64,000 bases of DNA from Chitinophagaceae bacterium UBA7600 (GTDB lineage Bacteria > Bacteroidota > Bacteroidia > Chitinophagales > Chitinophagaceae): assembly GCA_002478885.1 (NCBI GenBank), contig DLKC01000012.1:1-64000 (forward strand), read 5' to 3'. Below the pieces are notes generated by a model. The model was not told where the DNA came from. It was given only the letters and a program-made list of their open reading frames with translations, and did not search any database. The position numbers were made by a program, and so were the translations under genes. Positions 52,642 through 62,060 of the stretch are shown one piece after another (position 1 is the stretch's first letter; every line of letters starts with the position of its first letter).

Positions 52642-53780
52642 GTAAAGCAAATCCTAACAGGATGAACGGCGTGAACAAAGTGGTGCACGAACTGGCCACA
52701 ACACAGGTCGAGAAAGGAATCTCAGCCGAAGTGTGGGGCATTACCGACAATCCTGTACACGATTACCCTTCAAGAATATTTAAAACAAGACTTTTCAAGG
52801 CTTCAAAAAATCCTTTTGGCTTTGACAAAGAACTTAAAGCCGCACTACTCACCAGGACACAGTCAGCCGTAATACATATCCACGGCGCCTTTCTTCCGGT
52901 GTTTTACAGTGTGTCCGCATTTCTCTACAAACACGATATTCCTTTTATCATAACTCCTCACAGTTCTTATAACATTGTGATGATGCGGAAAAATTCAATC
53001 ATTAAGAAAATATATTTCGCACTCTTTGAAAAGAAACTGCTTGACCGCTCCTCATTCATTCACCTGGTCGGCAAATCTGAATTGACAGGTCTTGATCTTA
53101 TCTACCACAACCGGAAATCGGCATTGATACCATATGGTTTTAATATACCTGTTATAAACAAACAGGCAGAAAAATCTTCCTCCAATATAGTGTTTGGCTA
53201 TTGCGGCAGGTTCGATATTCATTCAAAAGGGCTAGACATTATGCTGGAAGGGTTTGCCATGCTGCACAAACAATTTTCCAATACAAAACTGATGGTTATA
53301 GGCGACGGGGACCAACGCCCCAAAGTAGAAGCTATCATCAGGCAATTGGGCATTGAAGATGCGGTCGAACTGATGGGTAGCAGGTTTGGCGAAGAAAAAG
53401 TAGCACTTCTTCAGCAGTGCCATGTTTTTGTCCATCCATCCCGCTCCGATGGTCTGCCCGCCACCATTGTTGAGGCTGCAGCATTAGGGCTTCCTTCGGT
53501 GGTTTCCGAAGAAACCAATATCGGTGATTTCATTACTGCTTTCGATGCCGGCCAGTCTATGAAAAGCCTGGATGCACAGGCATTCTATCAAAGCCTTGCC
53601 AGCGTTTACAAAAGAATATACTTCAACAACGAACTGGAACAACTCAAAAAAAATGCATTGCAAATGATCGAAGAAGCGTTTAACTGGAACAACGTGCTCG
53701 CAAAGCTTAATAAGCTTTACAAAGAAGCTTATCTCGCGAAGCACGAACTCTTAGAGCAGAAAAGCTTTACGCTCGAATAA
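52617..53780 (+). CDS. Glycosyltransferase family 4
   Basis: A 387-residue GT-B enzyme. The ATG at 52617 (MEIIHLILGKANPNRMNGVN) lies inside the end of the flippase gene; the longer frame reads through the flippase. The donor-binding half shows FGYCGRFDIHSKGLDIMLEG, MVIGDGDQRP, VELMGSRFGEEK and FVHPSRSDGLPATIVEAAAL with the E-x7-E pattern. The donor and acceptor sugars are unknown. It adds a sugar to the exopolysaccharide repeat unit (inferred from context). Cytosolic or membrane-associated. The polymerase-like gene follows after 39 bp. Confidence 0.92.
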   Translation: MEIIHLILGKANPNRMNGVNKVVHELATTQVEKGISAEVWGITDNPVHDYPSRIFKTRLFKASKNPFGFDKELKAALLTRTQSAVIHIHGAFLPVFYSVSAFLYKHDIPFIITPHSSYNIVMMRKNSIIKKIYFALFEKKLLDRSSFIHLVGKSELTGLDLIYHNRKSALIPYGFNIPVINKQAEKSSSNIVFGYCGRFDIHSKGLDIMLEGFAMLHKQFSNTKLMVIGDGDQRPKVEAIIRQLGIEDAVELMGSRFGEEKVALLQQCHVFVHPSRSDGLPATIVEAAALGLPSVVSEETNIGDFITAFDAGQSMKSLDAQAFYQSLASVYKRIYFNNELEQLKKNALQMIEEAFNWNNVLAKLNKLYKEAYLAKHELLEQKSFTLE

Positions 53781-53819
53781 GCAATCATATCCCTTCAACC
53801 CGCCTTTTCACAGATCGAC

Positions 53820-55118
53820 ATGCGCAAAGACAAAAACCATAAAAAATTCTACGGGAAAATAAGCCTCCTGCTGACCATCATCATTTTCACAATGCTTGGC
53901 GGCTATTTTGCCTGGAGCGATAGTGCCGGTTTTAATAAAGTATTCAAACTGGTTTCGCGCCTGTTGATGACCATTTCAATCTACTATGTCTTCCGCATGA
54001 TCGTGAAGCGCGGTGCAATTCCCTCTTTCAGTTTTGCGAATGTGCTGTCGCCTGTATTGTATGCAGTATACCTTGGCCTCGGACTTCTCTCCTTTTTATG
54101 GAGCACCGATGTTTCTTATTCGGCATTACAATGGTTTATGGACGTTGAAAGCCTCGCTTTTGCTTACTATTTCATTGGTTCTTTCATACTGCTCGAAGTC
54201 TATTTCCCCGATTCCAAAATAAAAATGTACAGGGTGCTGGGACATGCAGTCTTTATGCTGATACTCATTTTTGTCATTGGTTATTTTGTAAACCCGGGCG
54301 TGTTCATGCGCATGTCGCATGAAGGGGAAGAATTCAGGCTTGGTGGTTTTATCATGAACCCCAACGAACTCGGCATGTTAAGCGCCGTGGGCGTTTCTTG
54401 TTACATCTTTTGCCTGTACGACAAAGGTTATAGGGTTTGGACGGTAATCAAAATACTCATCCTGCTTTATGGTATTGTGCTCACCGGCTCCAGGTCTACT
54501 ACCATCGGTTGCTTTATCATCATCTTTTTTCATATTAACCAGTCAACAAATACCAAACTCAAAATCGCCATGTACATCGGTGCAATAATGATTGTCCCGA
54601 TCGCTGTAAGCACAATGATCGTAAAATCTGAAGGCAATGGCGGGCTCGACGAAGTGATGAGTATGACCGGGCGGTTGCCCTTTTGGACAGCACTGTTAAC
54701 CGAAGGTTTACCAAAGGAGCCGTTACTTGGTTTCGGATTTATGCGCATCGCCTACACCACCTACTTTTCAAGCGTTCACACATACACCGCGAGTATGGCG
54801 CACAACACGCTTGTACAGGTGATCATGAACCTCGGGCTTATCGGTTTCACCGTAGTGTTGTTCCAGCTCATCTTTACCTTCAAAGGATTTCTCACTTCGC
54901 CTGAAAAAGAAAAAAGGCTCATGTCTCTTGGTATCATCATCCCGGTATTGATCAATTCCATGACAGAGTTTGGCATTTTTGGAGAAACCAATTACGGCAT
55001 TCTTTTTTACCAGCTGCTCATTTTTTATATCAGCATGCAAATTCATAAAAGACTAACACCTTCAGAAAAAATATTCCTGCGCCGCCGTCGCCCGGAACTT
55101 GCGTTATCCATTAACTGA
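53820..55118 (+). CDS. O-antigen polymerase/ligase-family membrane protein
   Basis: A 432-residue protein with about 10-12 membrane segments, including LSFLWSTDVSYSALQWF and FRLGGFIMNPNELGMLSAV, and the YGIVLTGSRSTTIG block characteristic of the Wzy/WaaL family. The periplasmic loop after MSMTGRLPFWTALL is the usual catalytic region. In this locus it is probably Wzy, polymerising flipped repeat units. A WaaL-type ligase cannot be excluded from sequence alone. It ends the operon that starts at the response regulator; a repeat copy and no strong hairpin follow. Confidence 0.87.
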   Translation: MRKDKNHKKFYGKISLLLTIIIFTMLGGYFAWSDSAGFNKVFKLVSRLLMTISIYYVFRMIVKRGAIPSFSFANVLSPVLYAVYLGLGLLSFLWSTDVSYSALQWFMDVESLAFAYYFIGSFILLEVYFPDSKIKMYRVLGHAVFMLILIFVIGYFVNPGVFMRMSHEGEEFRLGGFIMNPNELGMLSAVGVSCYIFCLYDKGYRVWTVIKILILLYGIVLTGSRSTTIGCFIIIFFHINQSTNTKLKIAMYIGAIMIVPIAVSTMIVKSEGNGGLDEVMSMTGRLPFWTALLTEGLPKEPLLGFGFMRIAYTTYFSSVHTYTASMAHNTLVQVIMNLGLIGFTVVLFQLIFTFKGFLTSPEKEKRLMSLGIIIPVLINSMTEFGIFGETNYGILFYQLLIFYISMQIHKRLTPSEKIFLRRRRPELALSIN

Positions 55119-55150
55119 TTTTTGGATACCTGGCTAAACCACTTCATGCA

Positions 55151-55180
55151 TCGTTCCTTGCGTCGCACTCTTGTACGTCA
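55151..55180 (-). repeat. Intergenic repeat, short form A
   Basis: Minus-strand reading: CGTACAAGAGTGCGACGCAA then GGAACGA, with a complete head and core. Confidence 0.85.
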
Positions 55181-55441
55181 TAACCATTTGCATCATCGTT
55201 CTGTCTTACTACATCTACGCCAGGCAGGTTTCTACACTGTTACATATTCATCGAACGCATATATCTTAAACGCGCTTTGTATTTTCGGCAACCTGGAAAA
55301 AAACCACCTGGCTATGCAGTTTTTGCGACATGGAAACACTCCACCATTTGGTATATGCCGCCAGCAGCCTTTCCGTATAATGGAAAACACTCTACCCGGG
55401 AGAATAAAGAAAGATCAAAAAAAACATAAAACTCAATACAG

Positions 55442-55482
55442 CAAAGGGTTTCAGCAGGTTTTCGCATTTGGCACAATAATGG
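55442..55482 (+). promoter_or_regulatory. Leader motif shared with the DUF1972 glycosyltransferase gene
   Basis: CAAAGGGTTTCAGC and, 13 bp later, ATTTGGCACAATA also occur at 62285-62312. GGGTTT can pair with AAACTC just upstream using a G-T pair. TTGGCAC resembles a sigma-54 -24 element, but the -12 GC is absent. It lies 28 bp before the acyltransferase ATG. Confidence 0.5.
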
Positions 55483-55509
55483 AAAAACCAATAAAAATAT
55501 TTTTTTACA

Positions 55510-56730
55510 ATGCCGCACTTTACAATACCCAACCCCTTTAAAAAACGGAAACCACTCCGGATCGCCGAGCCGCAAACTCAAATTACAAAGCACGACTGGT
55601 TTCCAGGTCTTAACGCGTTACGCTTTATTGCAGCCGCATTGGTCATCATCATGCACGTACACAACAACCAGGGCATAGCGGGCCTGCCGCAACTTCCTGC
55701 GTTCCCGGTTTTATTTAAGGGACTGTATGCAGTGTCATTCTTTTTTGTGCTTTCCGGCTTCCTGATCACATTCCTGTTATTAAAAGAAAACAATAAAACC
55801 GGTACAATCAGTATCCGGAATTTCTACCTGCGTCGCGTGTTCAGAATTTGGCCTTTGTATTTTATCGTTATCGCAGCCGGTGCATTCTTTTACTGGCAAC
55901 TGGTTCCGCAGCTTGGCTTAAAATATGATGACAACTATTCACATGCACTTGCTATTACCTTATACTCCTTTTTCCTTGCCAACGTAATGAACAGCATTTA
56001 CCACGTTGGAGGCATTTTGCATGTAACCTGGAGTGTGGCAGTGGAAGAACAGTTCTATCTTTTTTGGGCGCCATTGTCAAAACGCTTTATAAAGAAACTG
56101 CCCGTTTTAATAGCGGTGGTATCACTCTTCTCACTTGCAGTAAACATCGTTAATACACTCAATGTTTTTCACTATCCGGATGAGGTAAAACAAGTAATCT
56201 CCACCCTGCAGTTTCATTATATGGGTATAGGCGCTGGCTTTGCCTGGCTGGTGTTTCACCACAAAAAGCAACTGCTCGCATTAAAAGTATTCAGTAACCG
56301 CATGCTACAGGCGGGTCTAACAATACTCATCATCGGTTTTTTCTTGTTTTACCAGAAAACCGTACTTGGTGAAGTACTTATTCCTTTACCATTAGGCTTG
56401 TTATTCGGTTGGCTAATTGTAAACGTGAGTGTAAATGAAAAGAGGATATTTACGCTGGAACATCCTGTTTTACATTACCTGGGCAAAGTGTCCTACGGCA
56501 TTTATATGTATCACATGTTCGTAGTGTACGCCGTTTCTTTTCTCTTCGCAAAAGTGACCGTGTTACAATCGGTGCCCGTTGTTTACTTTATGTCATTTTA
56601 CGGCCTGGTATTTCTAGTAGCAACAGGTCTTGCATCACTCTCTTATTATATAATTGAATTACCGGTGCTCGGCTTAAATAAGGTTTTCACGAAAAAACCG
56701 GATAGTAAACTCGTTTTGAAAGCAGCATAG
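55510..56730 (+). CDS. Acyltransferase 3 (OafA/YrhL-type) membrane protein
   Basis: A 406-residue integral membrane acyltransferase with about 10 segments. The family opening is FPGLNALRFIAAALVIIMHVHN, where the histidine in the first helix is essential in relatives. FFVLSGFLITFLLL and RNFYLRRVFRIWPLYF follow, and TWSVAVEEQFYLFWAPL is the conserved loop. Such enzymes O-acetylate polysaccharides or lipids, here probably the exopolysaccharide (context inference). The sugar position is unknown. It has its own upstream motif and ends in a hairpin. Confidence 0.92.
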   Translation: MPHFTIPNPFKKRKPLRIAEPQTQITKHDWFPGLNALRFIAAALVIIMHVHNNQGIAGLPQLPAFPVLFKGLYAVSFFFVLSGFLITFLLLKENNKTGTISIRNFYLRRVFRIWPLYFIVIAAGAFFYWQLVPQLGLKYDDNYSHALAITLYSFFLANVMNSIYHVGGILHVTWSVAVEEQFYLFWAPLSKRFIKKLPVLIAVVSLFSLAVNIVNTLNVFHYPDEVKQVISTLQFHYMGIGAGFAWLVFHHKKQLLALKVFSNRMLQAGLTILIIGFFLFYQKTVLGEVLIPLPLGLLFGWLIVNVSVNEKRIFTLEHPVLHYLGKVSYGIYMYHMFVVYAVSFLFAKVTVLQSVPVVYFMSFYGLVFLVATGLASLSYYIIELPVLGLNKVFTKKPDSKLVLKAA

Positions 56731-56753
56731 TTTTGATAGGTGAATTTTAGAAA

Positions 56754-56782
56754 GGAATGGCCACGATCGTGGCCATTTTCAT
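56754..56782 (+). terminator. Hairpin terminator after the acyltransferase gene
   Basis: AATGGCCAC, loop GATC, GTGGCCATT then TTCATTG: a perfect 9 bp stem but a weak T-run. Confidence 0.65.
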
Positions 56783-56851
56783 TGATGATATGCCGGCTCA
56801 CCAAGATACATTGAACGCAATTGTTGTGTAAAAATGTTGCAGCCTGTTATG

Positions 56852-56903
56852 CAGCACAAGAGTGCGACGCAACAGGAGTTGCATATAAAATACAGCCGGG
56901 CAC
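56852..56903 (+). repeat. Intergenic repeat, short form A, full length
   Basis: AGCACAAGAGTGCGACGCAA then CAGGAGTTGCAT and tail ACAGCCGGGCAC. It closely matches the copy at 61986 through core, spacer and tail. Confidence 0.9.
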
Positions 56904-56982
56904 ATCGGGTTTTTACTGTTCCAGTTTATGGATTAATTGTCCGCCGGGTAGAGCCGCATTAAACGGAAGTAAAAAATACTAA

Positions 56983-59520
56983 ATGATAATCAACCAGTTA
57001 CGTCAATTTCCATATTGGCATATAAATAGACAATTGCAGAATGTGTCAAATCCAAAAAACGATATTCGCCTTAAAGAACTGATTTTAAAACTGCGGGATG
57101 CCGGTTTACCGGTTTCGCTTGAGCAGACATCGGAGTACAGTATTTCCCTTGATTGCAGTTATATGCTGAATGCAAACGGGAGCATGCGCTGGATCTATCC
57201 CTCCGCTTCAAAAACTCCTGAATTCCTGAGATTTTACCACAGCAACAATTTGCGCTCGACGTTGATCAAGACAATGATCAGCACCGGTTTCTCCATCGGC
57301 GCGAAGAAGATGCTTGGTAACGGCAGTTTTACGCTGTACTGCAACAACAGTTTAAAACCATGGCTGAATAACTGGGCACTTTTTGCAACTACTGCTTTTA
57401 CAAAAGACAAAGTTTTACTCTGGCATATGGATGCGGTTAAAAAAAGCCTGTTCACCCGTTTTGCATTCTCGCCAAAAGCAAGTGCTGAATTACAGGACGA
57501 GGCTGCTGTGTTAAGATCAGCAGGCAAACTGTCGAACGAACTGATAAGTGCGCCAGCATGCCTAAGCGATTCGGCGTTTCATTTTACACAAACCGATGTA
57601 ATGAATGAGCGTATAACCAAGACTGACCGTATCAACCAAATACCCTTAAAAGCATTGACCATGTGGCTTGAAACAGATTTAAAAGAAGCGCCGATCGCTA
57701 ACAGCAAATGGTTTGAAAAAACCATTGATACCGCCGAAAACATAAATAGCTGGAAGGATAAAAGAATTGCTGAAAGCTTTTGTGTTAAATACGCAAAACT
57801 TACCTCATTCCTGAAAAGCAGGCAATCGATGCCTGTAAGCACAGCGCACGGCGACTTTACACCATGGAACATTTATATAGAACAGGACAAGCTGGTGATG
57901 ATCGATTGGGAGTTGTTTGAAACCCAAATGCCTGCGCTTTATGATGTGTTTCATTTTGTTTACCAGTCGAACTCACTTGCAGGTTTAAAACCCTACAGCC
58001 AGATAAGAAAAGAGCTCGATGAATTGTTTGCTCAACCGCAGTGGCAAAAATTTATTCGCAAAAACAACATCAGTACAGACCTGGCCGAGCAGTGTTACCT
58101 CGCTAAAGTAGTGAGTCATTACCTGCCGGTTTATGCAAAGCAGCAGGCATGGGATGCACAGGTAAAACGCTCACTTTCGGTTTGGAATGAGGCTCTCACT
58201 TACTGGTTGAACAGGTCATCGGTTATGCCTGTAAGAAAGATTGTATTGCACGATGCCATGTTCTACCTGCACGATATGCCTTATGCGGCGATGAAATTTA
58301 TTATTGAAACGATCGACGATTTGTCCGAGGCTTCGGATATGGACATCTGCATCGAAAAAAAGAATGGGGAAAAGCTGATCGCTCTTTTTAAAAAGAATAC
58401 GCTTATTAAGCAGGTAAAGGTCATAAGCAAAACATATATGAAACAGGTTGAACTATTGCTGAACGATAACAGCCTGTTGTATTTCGACCTGATCAATGAT
58501 TTTAAAAGAAAGCAGTGGAATTTCCTCAATGCAAAGAAAGTGATTGGTTCATCGGTTGAAAATCCACACGGGGTAAGAGTTGCAGGAGCAGCTTTTGATT
58601 TCCTGTACACCATGCAGTTCTACCAGCTCAACAACAGCGACATTCCCGAAAAGTATTCGCAATGGTTCAAGCAATACGAAAAACAAATAATGCCGGTTGT
58701 GAATAAGGCATTACCAGGCCTTGGAATGAGCTATGATGAACTACAGAAAAACGACAAAGAAAAAACCAATAAAATATTTAACCACGTAAAAGAGCAGCCA
58801 GGCAATAAAGGATTGTCAAAATTGGGCAATCAACTCGCTTATTGCTGGGACAATATAAGAAACATGAAACCATCAGCAGGCTATATCATCACATTCAGTG
58901 GTGTTGACGGAGCAGGTAAAACAACCATTATCAACAAAACCAAAAACTTCCTGGAAAAGAACCTTCGCCGGAAAGTGGTGGTACTCAGGCACCGTCCTTC
59001 GGTTTTGCCAATGCTGAGTGCATGGAAACATGGCCGCGAAGCTGCTGAGCAAATGTCGGCCAACACGATGCCAAGACAGGGCAAAAACAAAAGCAGCATC
59101 TCTTCCCTGTTCAGGTTTGTTTACTATTATACCGATTACCTCCTTGGCCAGTTTTACGTACAGGCAAAATATGTATGGAGAGGAAATGTGGTTGTGTATG
59201 ACCGCTACTATTTCGACTTCATCAATGACAGCCGCAGAAGCAACATAGATCTTCCAAAACCATTTACCTCGTGGCTGTACCGTCTTTTGGTAAAACCGGA
59301 AATCAATTTCTTTTTGTATGCGCCGGCAGAAACAATATTAAAACGCAAACAGGAAATGGATGAAGCGTCAATAAAAACCCTTACCGCCGATTACCTCGAT
59401 CTTTTTGAATCGTTGTCTGGCAGGTACAAAAGATCATCCTATATATCCATCAGCAATATTGAGATGACCGAGACACTAAGCACCGTCTTTGAAAAGATCA
59501 GGATTCAACATTTAAATTAA
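56983..59520 (+). CDS. Three-part fusion: phosphotransferase-like, nucleotidyltransferase-like and thymidylate-kinase-like domains
   Basis: An 845-residue cytosolic protein. The N-terminal part (to about 400) ends in an aminoglycoside-phosphotransferase/choline-kinase-like core with AHGDFTPWN (H289, D291) and IDWE (D308). The middle (about 410-600) has LSEASDMDICIE (D452, D454), resembling the acidic pair of a nucleotidyltransferase, though this call is weak. The C-terminal part (about 636-845) is a thymidylate-kinase-like P-loop domain with GVDGAGKTT (K646) and YDRYYFDF. Such P-loop domains occur in polysaccharide loci as sugar or lipid kinases. The substrate is unknown. The next glycosyltransferase begins 18 bp later. 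The set suggests a multi-step activation of a sugar or head-group (inference). Confidence 0.8.
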   Translation: MIINQLRQFPYWHINRQLQNVSNPKNDIRLKELILKLRDAGLPVSLEQTSEYSISLDCSYMLNANGSMRWIYPSASKTPEFLRFYHSNNLRSTLIKTMISTGFSIGAKKMLGNGSFTLYCNNSLKPWLNNWALFATTAFTKDKVLLWHMDAVKKSLFTRFAFSPKASAELQDEAAVLRSAGKLSNELISAPACLSDSAFHFTQTDVMNERITKTDRINQIPLKALTMWLETDLKEAPIANSKWFEKTIDTAENINSWKDKRIAESFCVKYAKLTSFLKSRQSMPVSTAHGDFTPWNIYIEQDKLVMIDWELFETQMPALYDVFHFVYQSNSLAGLKPYSQIRKELDELFAQPQWQKFIRKNNISTDLAEQCYLAKVVSHYLPVYAKQQAWDAQVKRSLSVWNEALTYWLNRSSVMPVRKIVLHDAMFYLHDMPYAAMKFIIETIDDLSEASDMDICIEKKNGEKLIALFKKNTLIKQVKVISKTYMKQVELLLNDNSLLYFDLINDFKRKQWNFLNAKKVIGSSVENPHGVRVAGAAFDFLYTMQFYQLNNSDIPEKYSQWFKQYEKQIMPVVNKALPGLGMSYDELQKNDKEKTNKIFNHVKEQPGNKGLSKLGNQLAYCWDNIRNMKPSAGYIITFSGVDGAGKTTIINKTKNFLEKNLRRKVVVLRHRPSVLPMLSAWKHGREAAEQMSANTMPRQGKNKSSISSLFRFVYYYTDYLLGQFYVQAKYVWRGNVVVYDRYYFDFINDSRRSNIDLPKPFTSWLYRLLVKPEINFFLYAPAETILKRKQEMDEASIKTLTADYLDLFESLSGRYKRSSYISISNIEMTETLSTVFEKIRIQHLN

Positions 59521-59538
59521 CCCCTTAAGAATAGCCAA

Positions 59539-61911
59539 ATGAAAACAATTCTTGTAACTGCGTATGCAATCAACCCTTTTAACGGCTCGGAGGACGGCAC
59601 CGGCTGGAACTTTGTGATGCAGATAGCCCGCCATAATAAAGTGATCGCTATAACAAGGAAAAACAACCGCCCGCATATCGAAAGATACCAAGCTGAACAT
59701 CCTGAGCTTGGTGACAGGTTCAACAAGATCAGCTTTATGTATTTCGATTGGCCAAAGAAATTAATATGGTGGAAAAAAGGGCCATTGCTTTCCCTTATTT
59801 ATTTCTATATGTGGCAATTCACATTGGCGCTATGGCTTAAAAATAAAAAACTGTCTTTTGATATTGCCCATAACCTCAATTTCCACAACGATTGGACACC
59901 TACATTTTTATGGATACTCGGAAAACCACTGGTATGGGGCCCCGTAGGCCATCACCCAAAAATTCCAAAACAGTTCCTCCTGGAAACCTACGGTAAAAAG
60001 GAATACCTGAAAGACCGCTATCTCTGGCTGCTGAAAAATATTTTCTGGAAACTGGATCCCTTCGTTTTCATCTCGCGAAAAAAAGCAGATCATGTTGTTT
60101 GCATCAATAGCGAGGCGCCCAAAAAATTGAAACTGCCAAAGGAAAAATATACCATCATTCCAGCTGTCGCATCAGAAAAGATCCATAGCGGAACTGCAGA
60201 TAAAACCATGTTCCGTGTCATTTCTTCAGGAAGATTTGTGGCATTGAAAGGCTTCGATGTAACAGTAAGTAGTTTTGCCGCTTTCTACAACAGGCTTTCT
60301 GCTGAGCAGCAAAGCCATACCGAACTGGTGCTCGTAGGTACAGGGGAGCAAAAAAGATTGCTCGAAAACATTATCGAAGCTGAAGGCATTCAACATTGTA
60401 CCCGCATCATCAACTGGATACCCAGAACAGAAATGATGCAGTTGTTCAGCTCTTCTTCCGTGTTTCTTTTCCCCACGCATGAAGGCGCCGGCATGGTAGT
60501 GCCCGAGGCAATGAGCTATGGCTTGCCCGTGTTGTGCTGGGATAATTGCGGTCCGGGTGAATTTATTCACCCCTCTTCTAAACTCGCCGTTCCGTACAGA
60601 TCGTATAGAGAAGGCATTGAAGACTATGCGCAAAATTTATACAGGTTGTATACTGATCAATTATTTTACCAACAGGAAAGCCTGCTTGCAACAGAGCGTT
60701 ACGATGCGCTATTTAACTGGGATATCAAAGGCGACCAGTTGGACAATATATATTCCTCGATAACCGCAACAAAAAATAAAACGGCTACTACAGAAGCTAA
60801 GATCAAAGCCCAGGGCAAACCAAAGATCATCGCAGTTCATTTGCTGAATGACAGAAGCGGAAGTCCCCTTGTATTCAGGCAGGCGCTTATAACACTCTCA
60901 AAAACCAACCAGGTCGATCTATACACCGCAACACCATCAGGTGACGGTTTCCTGAGTAACATTCCGGGTATTAAACAACACGACATCTTTTATAAATGGC
61001 ATTCAAACAAGCTTTTCCTGCTGGTGCTTTTCCTTTTTGCACAAACATGGTTATTTGCAAAGCTGTTTTTTAAGATCAACAGCAGGGACACCGTTTACAT
61101 CAATACCCTGCTCCCGTTTGGTGCAGCGCTTGCTGCAAAGCTTAGAGGCTGCAAAGTGGTTTACCATGTACACGAAGTAAGCGTAAAGCCGCAGGGGTTG
61201 AAAAATTTCCTGACAAAGGTCGCTGAGAAAACAGCGGTCGAGATCATCTTCGTATCAAACTTTGTAAAAGAACAATTCAACTTCATTAAACCCGTTACAA
61301 AAGTTGTTTACAATACCCTGCCCGAAAATTTTATCGAGGAAACAAAACTTGTTGCAGGCAATAATAAGCTTTGGCCTTTTACCGTGCTTATGCTCTGTTC
61401 ACTAAAAAAATACAAAGGCATATACGAGTTTGTAAATCTTTCAAAAAAATTACCACACATCAATTTTATCCTGGTGCTGAATGCCGCTGAGAAAGACGTA
61501 GAAATTTTCAGGCAATCGGTAAATGCACCGGCCAACTGCTTTATGTTCTCCTCAAAAAGCGATACAGTTCCCTTTTACAGGTTATGCCATCTCGTTGTAA
61601 ATCTTTCCAATCCTGATGAGTGGGTTGAAACCTTCGGCATGACGGTGCTGGAAGCTATGCAATGCGGCAGGCCCGTGATTGTCCCACCTGCGGGTGGTGT
61701 AACAGAACTGGTGCACGAAGGCCAGGATGGCTTTTATGTAAATTCAAGAAACATCGAAGAGCTCTCCCGAAAAGTTGAACTGCTCGCTTCTTCGCCCGAC
61801 ATGTACCAGAGAATGTCTGATACTGCATCAAAGAACGCTGCGAATTTCAGCCCGCTGCGATTCAATATCAGCATCGAAATGATTTTCCATAAACTTCAAA
61901 AGATCGCATAA
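59539..61911 (+). CDS. Double glycosyltransferase: two GT4-like units in one protein
   Basis: A 790-residue protein of two GT-B glycosyltransferase units. The first (1 to about 405) starts ILVTAYAINPFNGSEDGTGW and has SSGRFVALKGFDVTV, VLVGTGEQKRLLE and FPTHEGAGMVVPEAMSYGLP. A lysine-rich linker (about 410-430) follows. The second (about 432-790) has HLLNDRSGSPLVF, VVYHVHEVSVKPQG, MLCSLKKYKGIYEF and NPDEWVETFGMTVLEAMQCG. A hydrophobic segment near 495-515 could associate with the membrane. Both donor halves keep the E-x7-E-type element, so two different sugars may be added in turn (inference). Ends before a strong terminator. Confidence 0.9.
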   Translation: MKTILVTAYAINPFNGSEDGTGWNFVMQIARHNKVIAITRKNNRPHIERYQAEHPELGDRFNKISFMYFDWPKKLIWWKKGPLLSLIYFYMWQFTLALWLKNKKLSFDIAHNLNFHNDWTPTFLWILGKPLVWGPVGHHPKIPKQFLLETYGKKEYLKDRYLWLLKNIFWKLDPFVFISRKKADHVVCINSEAPKKLKLPKEKYTIIPAVASEKIHSGTADKTMFRVISSGRFVALKGFDVTVSSFAAFYNRLSAEQQSHTELVLVGTGEQKRLLENIIEAEGIQHCTRIINWIPRTEMMQLFSSSSVFLFPTHEGAGMVVPEAMSYGLPVLCWDNCGPGEFIHPSSKLAVPYRSYREGIEDYAQNLYRLYTDQLFYQQESLLATERYDALFNWDIKGDQLDNIYSSITATKNKTATTEAKIKAQGKPKIIAVHLLNDRSGSPLVFRQALITLSKTNQVDLYTATPSGDGFLSNIPGIKQHDIFYKWHSNKLFLLVLFLFAQTWLFAKLFFKINSRDTVYINTLLPFGAALAAKLRGCKVVYHVHEVSVKPQGLKNFLTKVAEKTAVEIIFVSNFVKEQFNFIKPVTKVVYNTLPENFIEETKLVAGNNKLWPFTVLMLCSLKKYKGIYEFVNLSKKLPHINFILVLNAAEKDVEIFRQSVNAPANCFMFSSKSDTVPFYRLCHLVVNLSNPDEWVETFGMTVLEAMQCGRPVIVPPAGGVTELVHEGQDGFYVNSRNIEELSRKVELLASSPDMYQRMSDTASKNAANFSPLRFNISIEMIFHKLQKIA

Positions 61912-61934
61912 TTAAACCCCAGGCATCATAGACT

Positions 61935-61966
61935 AAGGCTCCGTTTTCGGAGCCTTTTGTTTTTTA
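61935..61966 (+). terminator. Hairpin terminator after the double glycosyltransferase
   Basis: AAGGCTCCG, loop TTTT, CGGAGCCTT then TTGTTTTTT. A perfect stem with a T-run. Confidence 0.93.
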
Positions 61967-61985
61967 TAGTTGCCCAAAGAACAGC

Positions 61986-62037
61986 ATGTACAGGAGTGCG
62001 ACGCAACAGGTGCCGCCATAAAAACATACAGCCGGGG
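61986..62037 (+). repeat. Intergenic repeat, short form A, full length
   Basis: ATGTACAGGAGTGCGACGCA then ACAGGTGCCGCC and tail ACAGCCGGGG. First of an inverted pair. Confidence 0.9.
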
Positions 62038-62060
62038 TACAAAATACTTCTTGTTTTTTT

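Larger units (their letters stand above)
55119..55509. other. Intergenic region with repeat and leader motif
   Basis: About 390 bp. It holds a short-form repeat on the minus strand (55151-55180) and a leader motif shared with 62285 (55442-55482). A continuous frame of 139 codons crosses both and has no family signature, so no gene is called. Confidence 0.6.

Noticed and set aside
55471-55486. Sigma-54 promoter
   Set aside because: TTGGCAC fits the -24 element, but the -12 GC is not present at the right spacing in this copy or at 62302.
55122-55541. 139-codon frame between the polymerase and acyltransferase genes
   Set aside because: It crosses an intergenic repeat copy and the shared leader motif and runs into the acyltransferase start. 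No protein signature.
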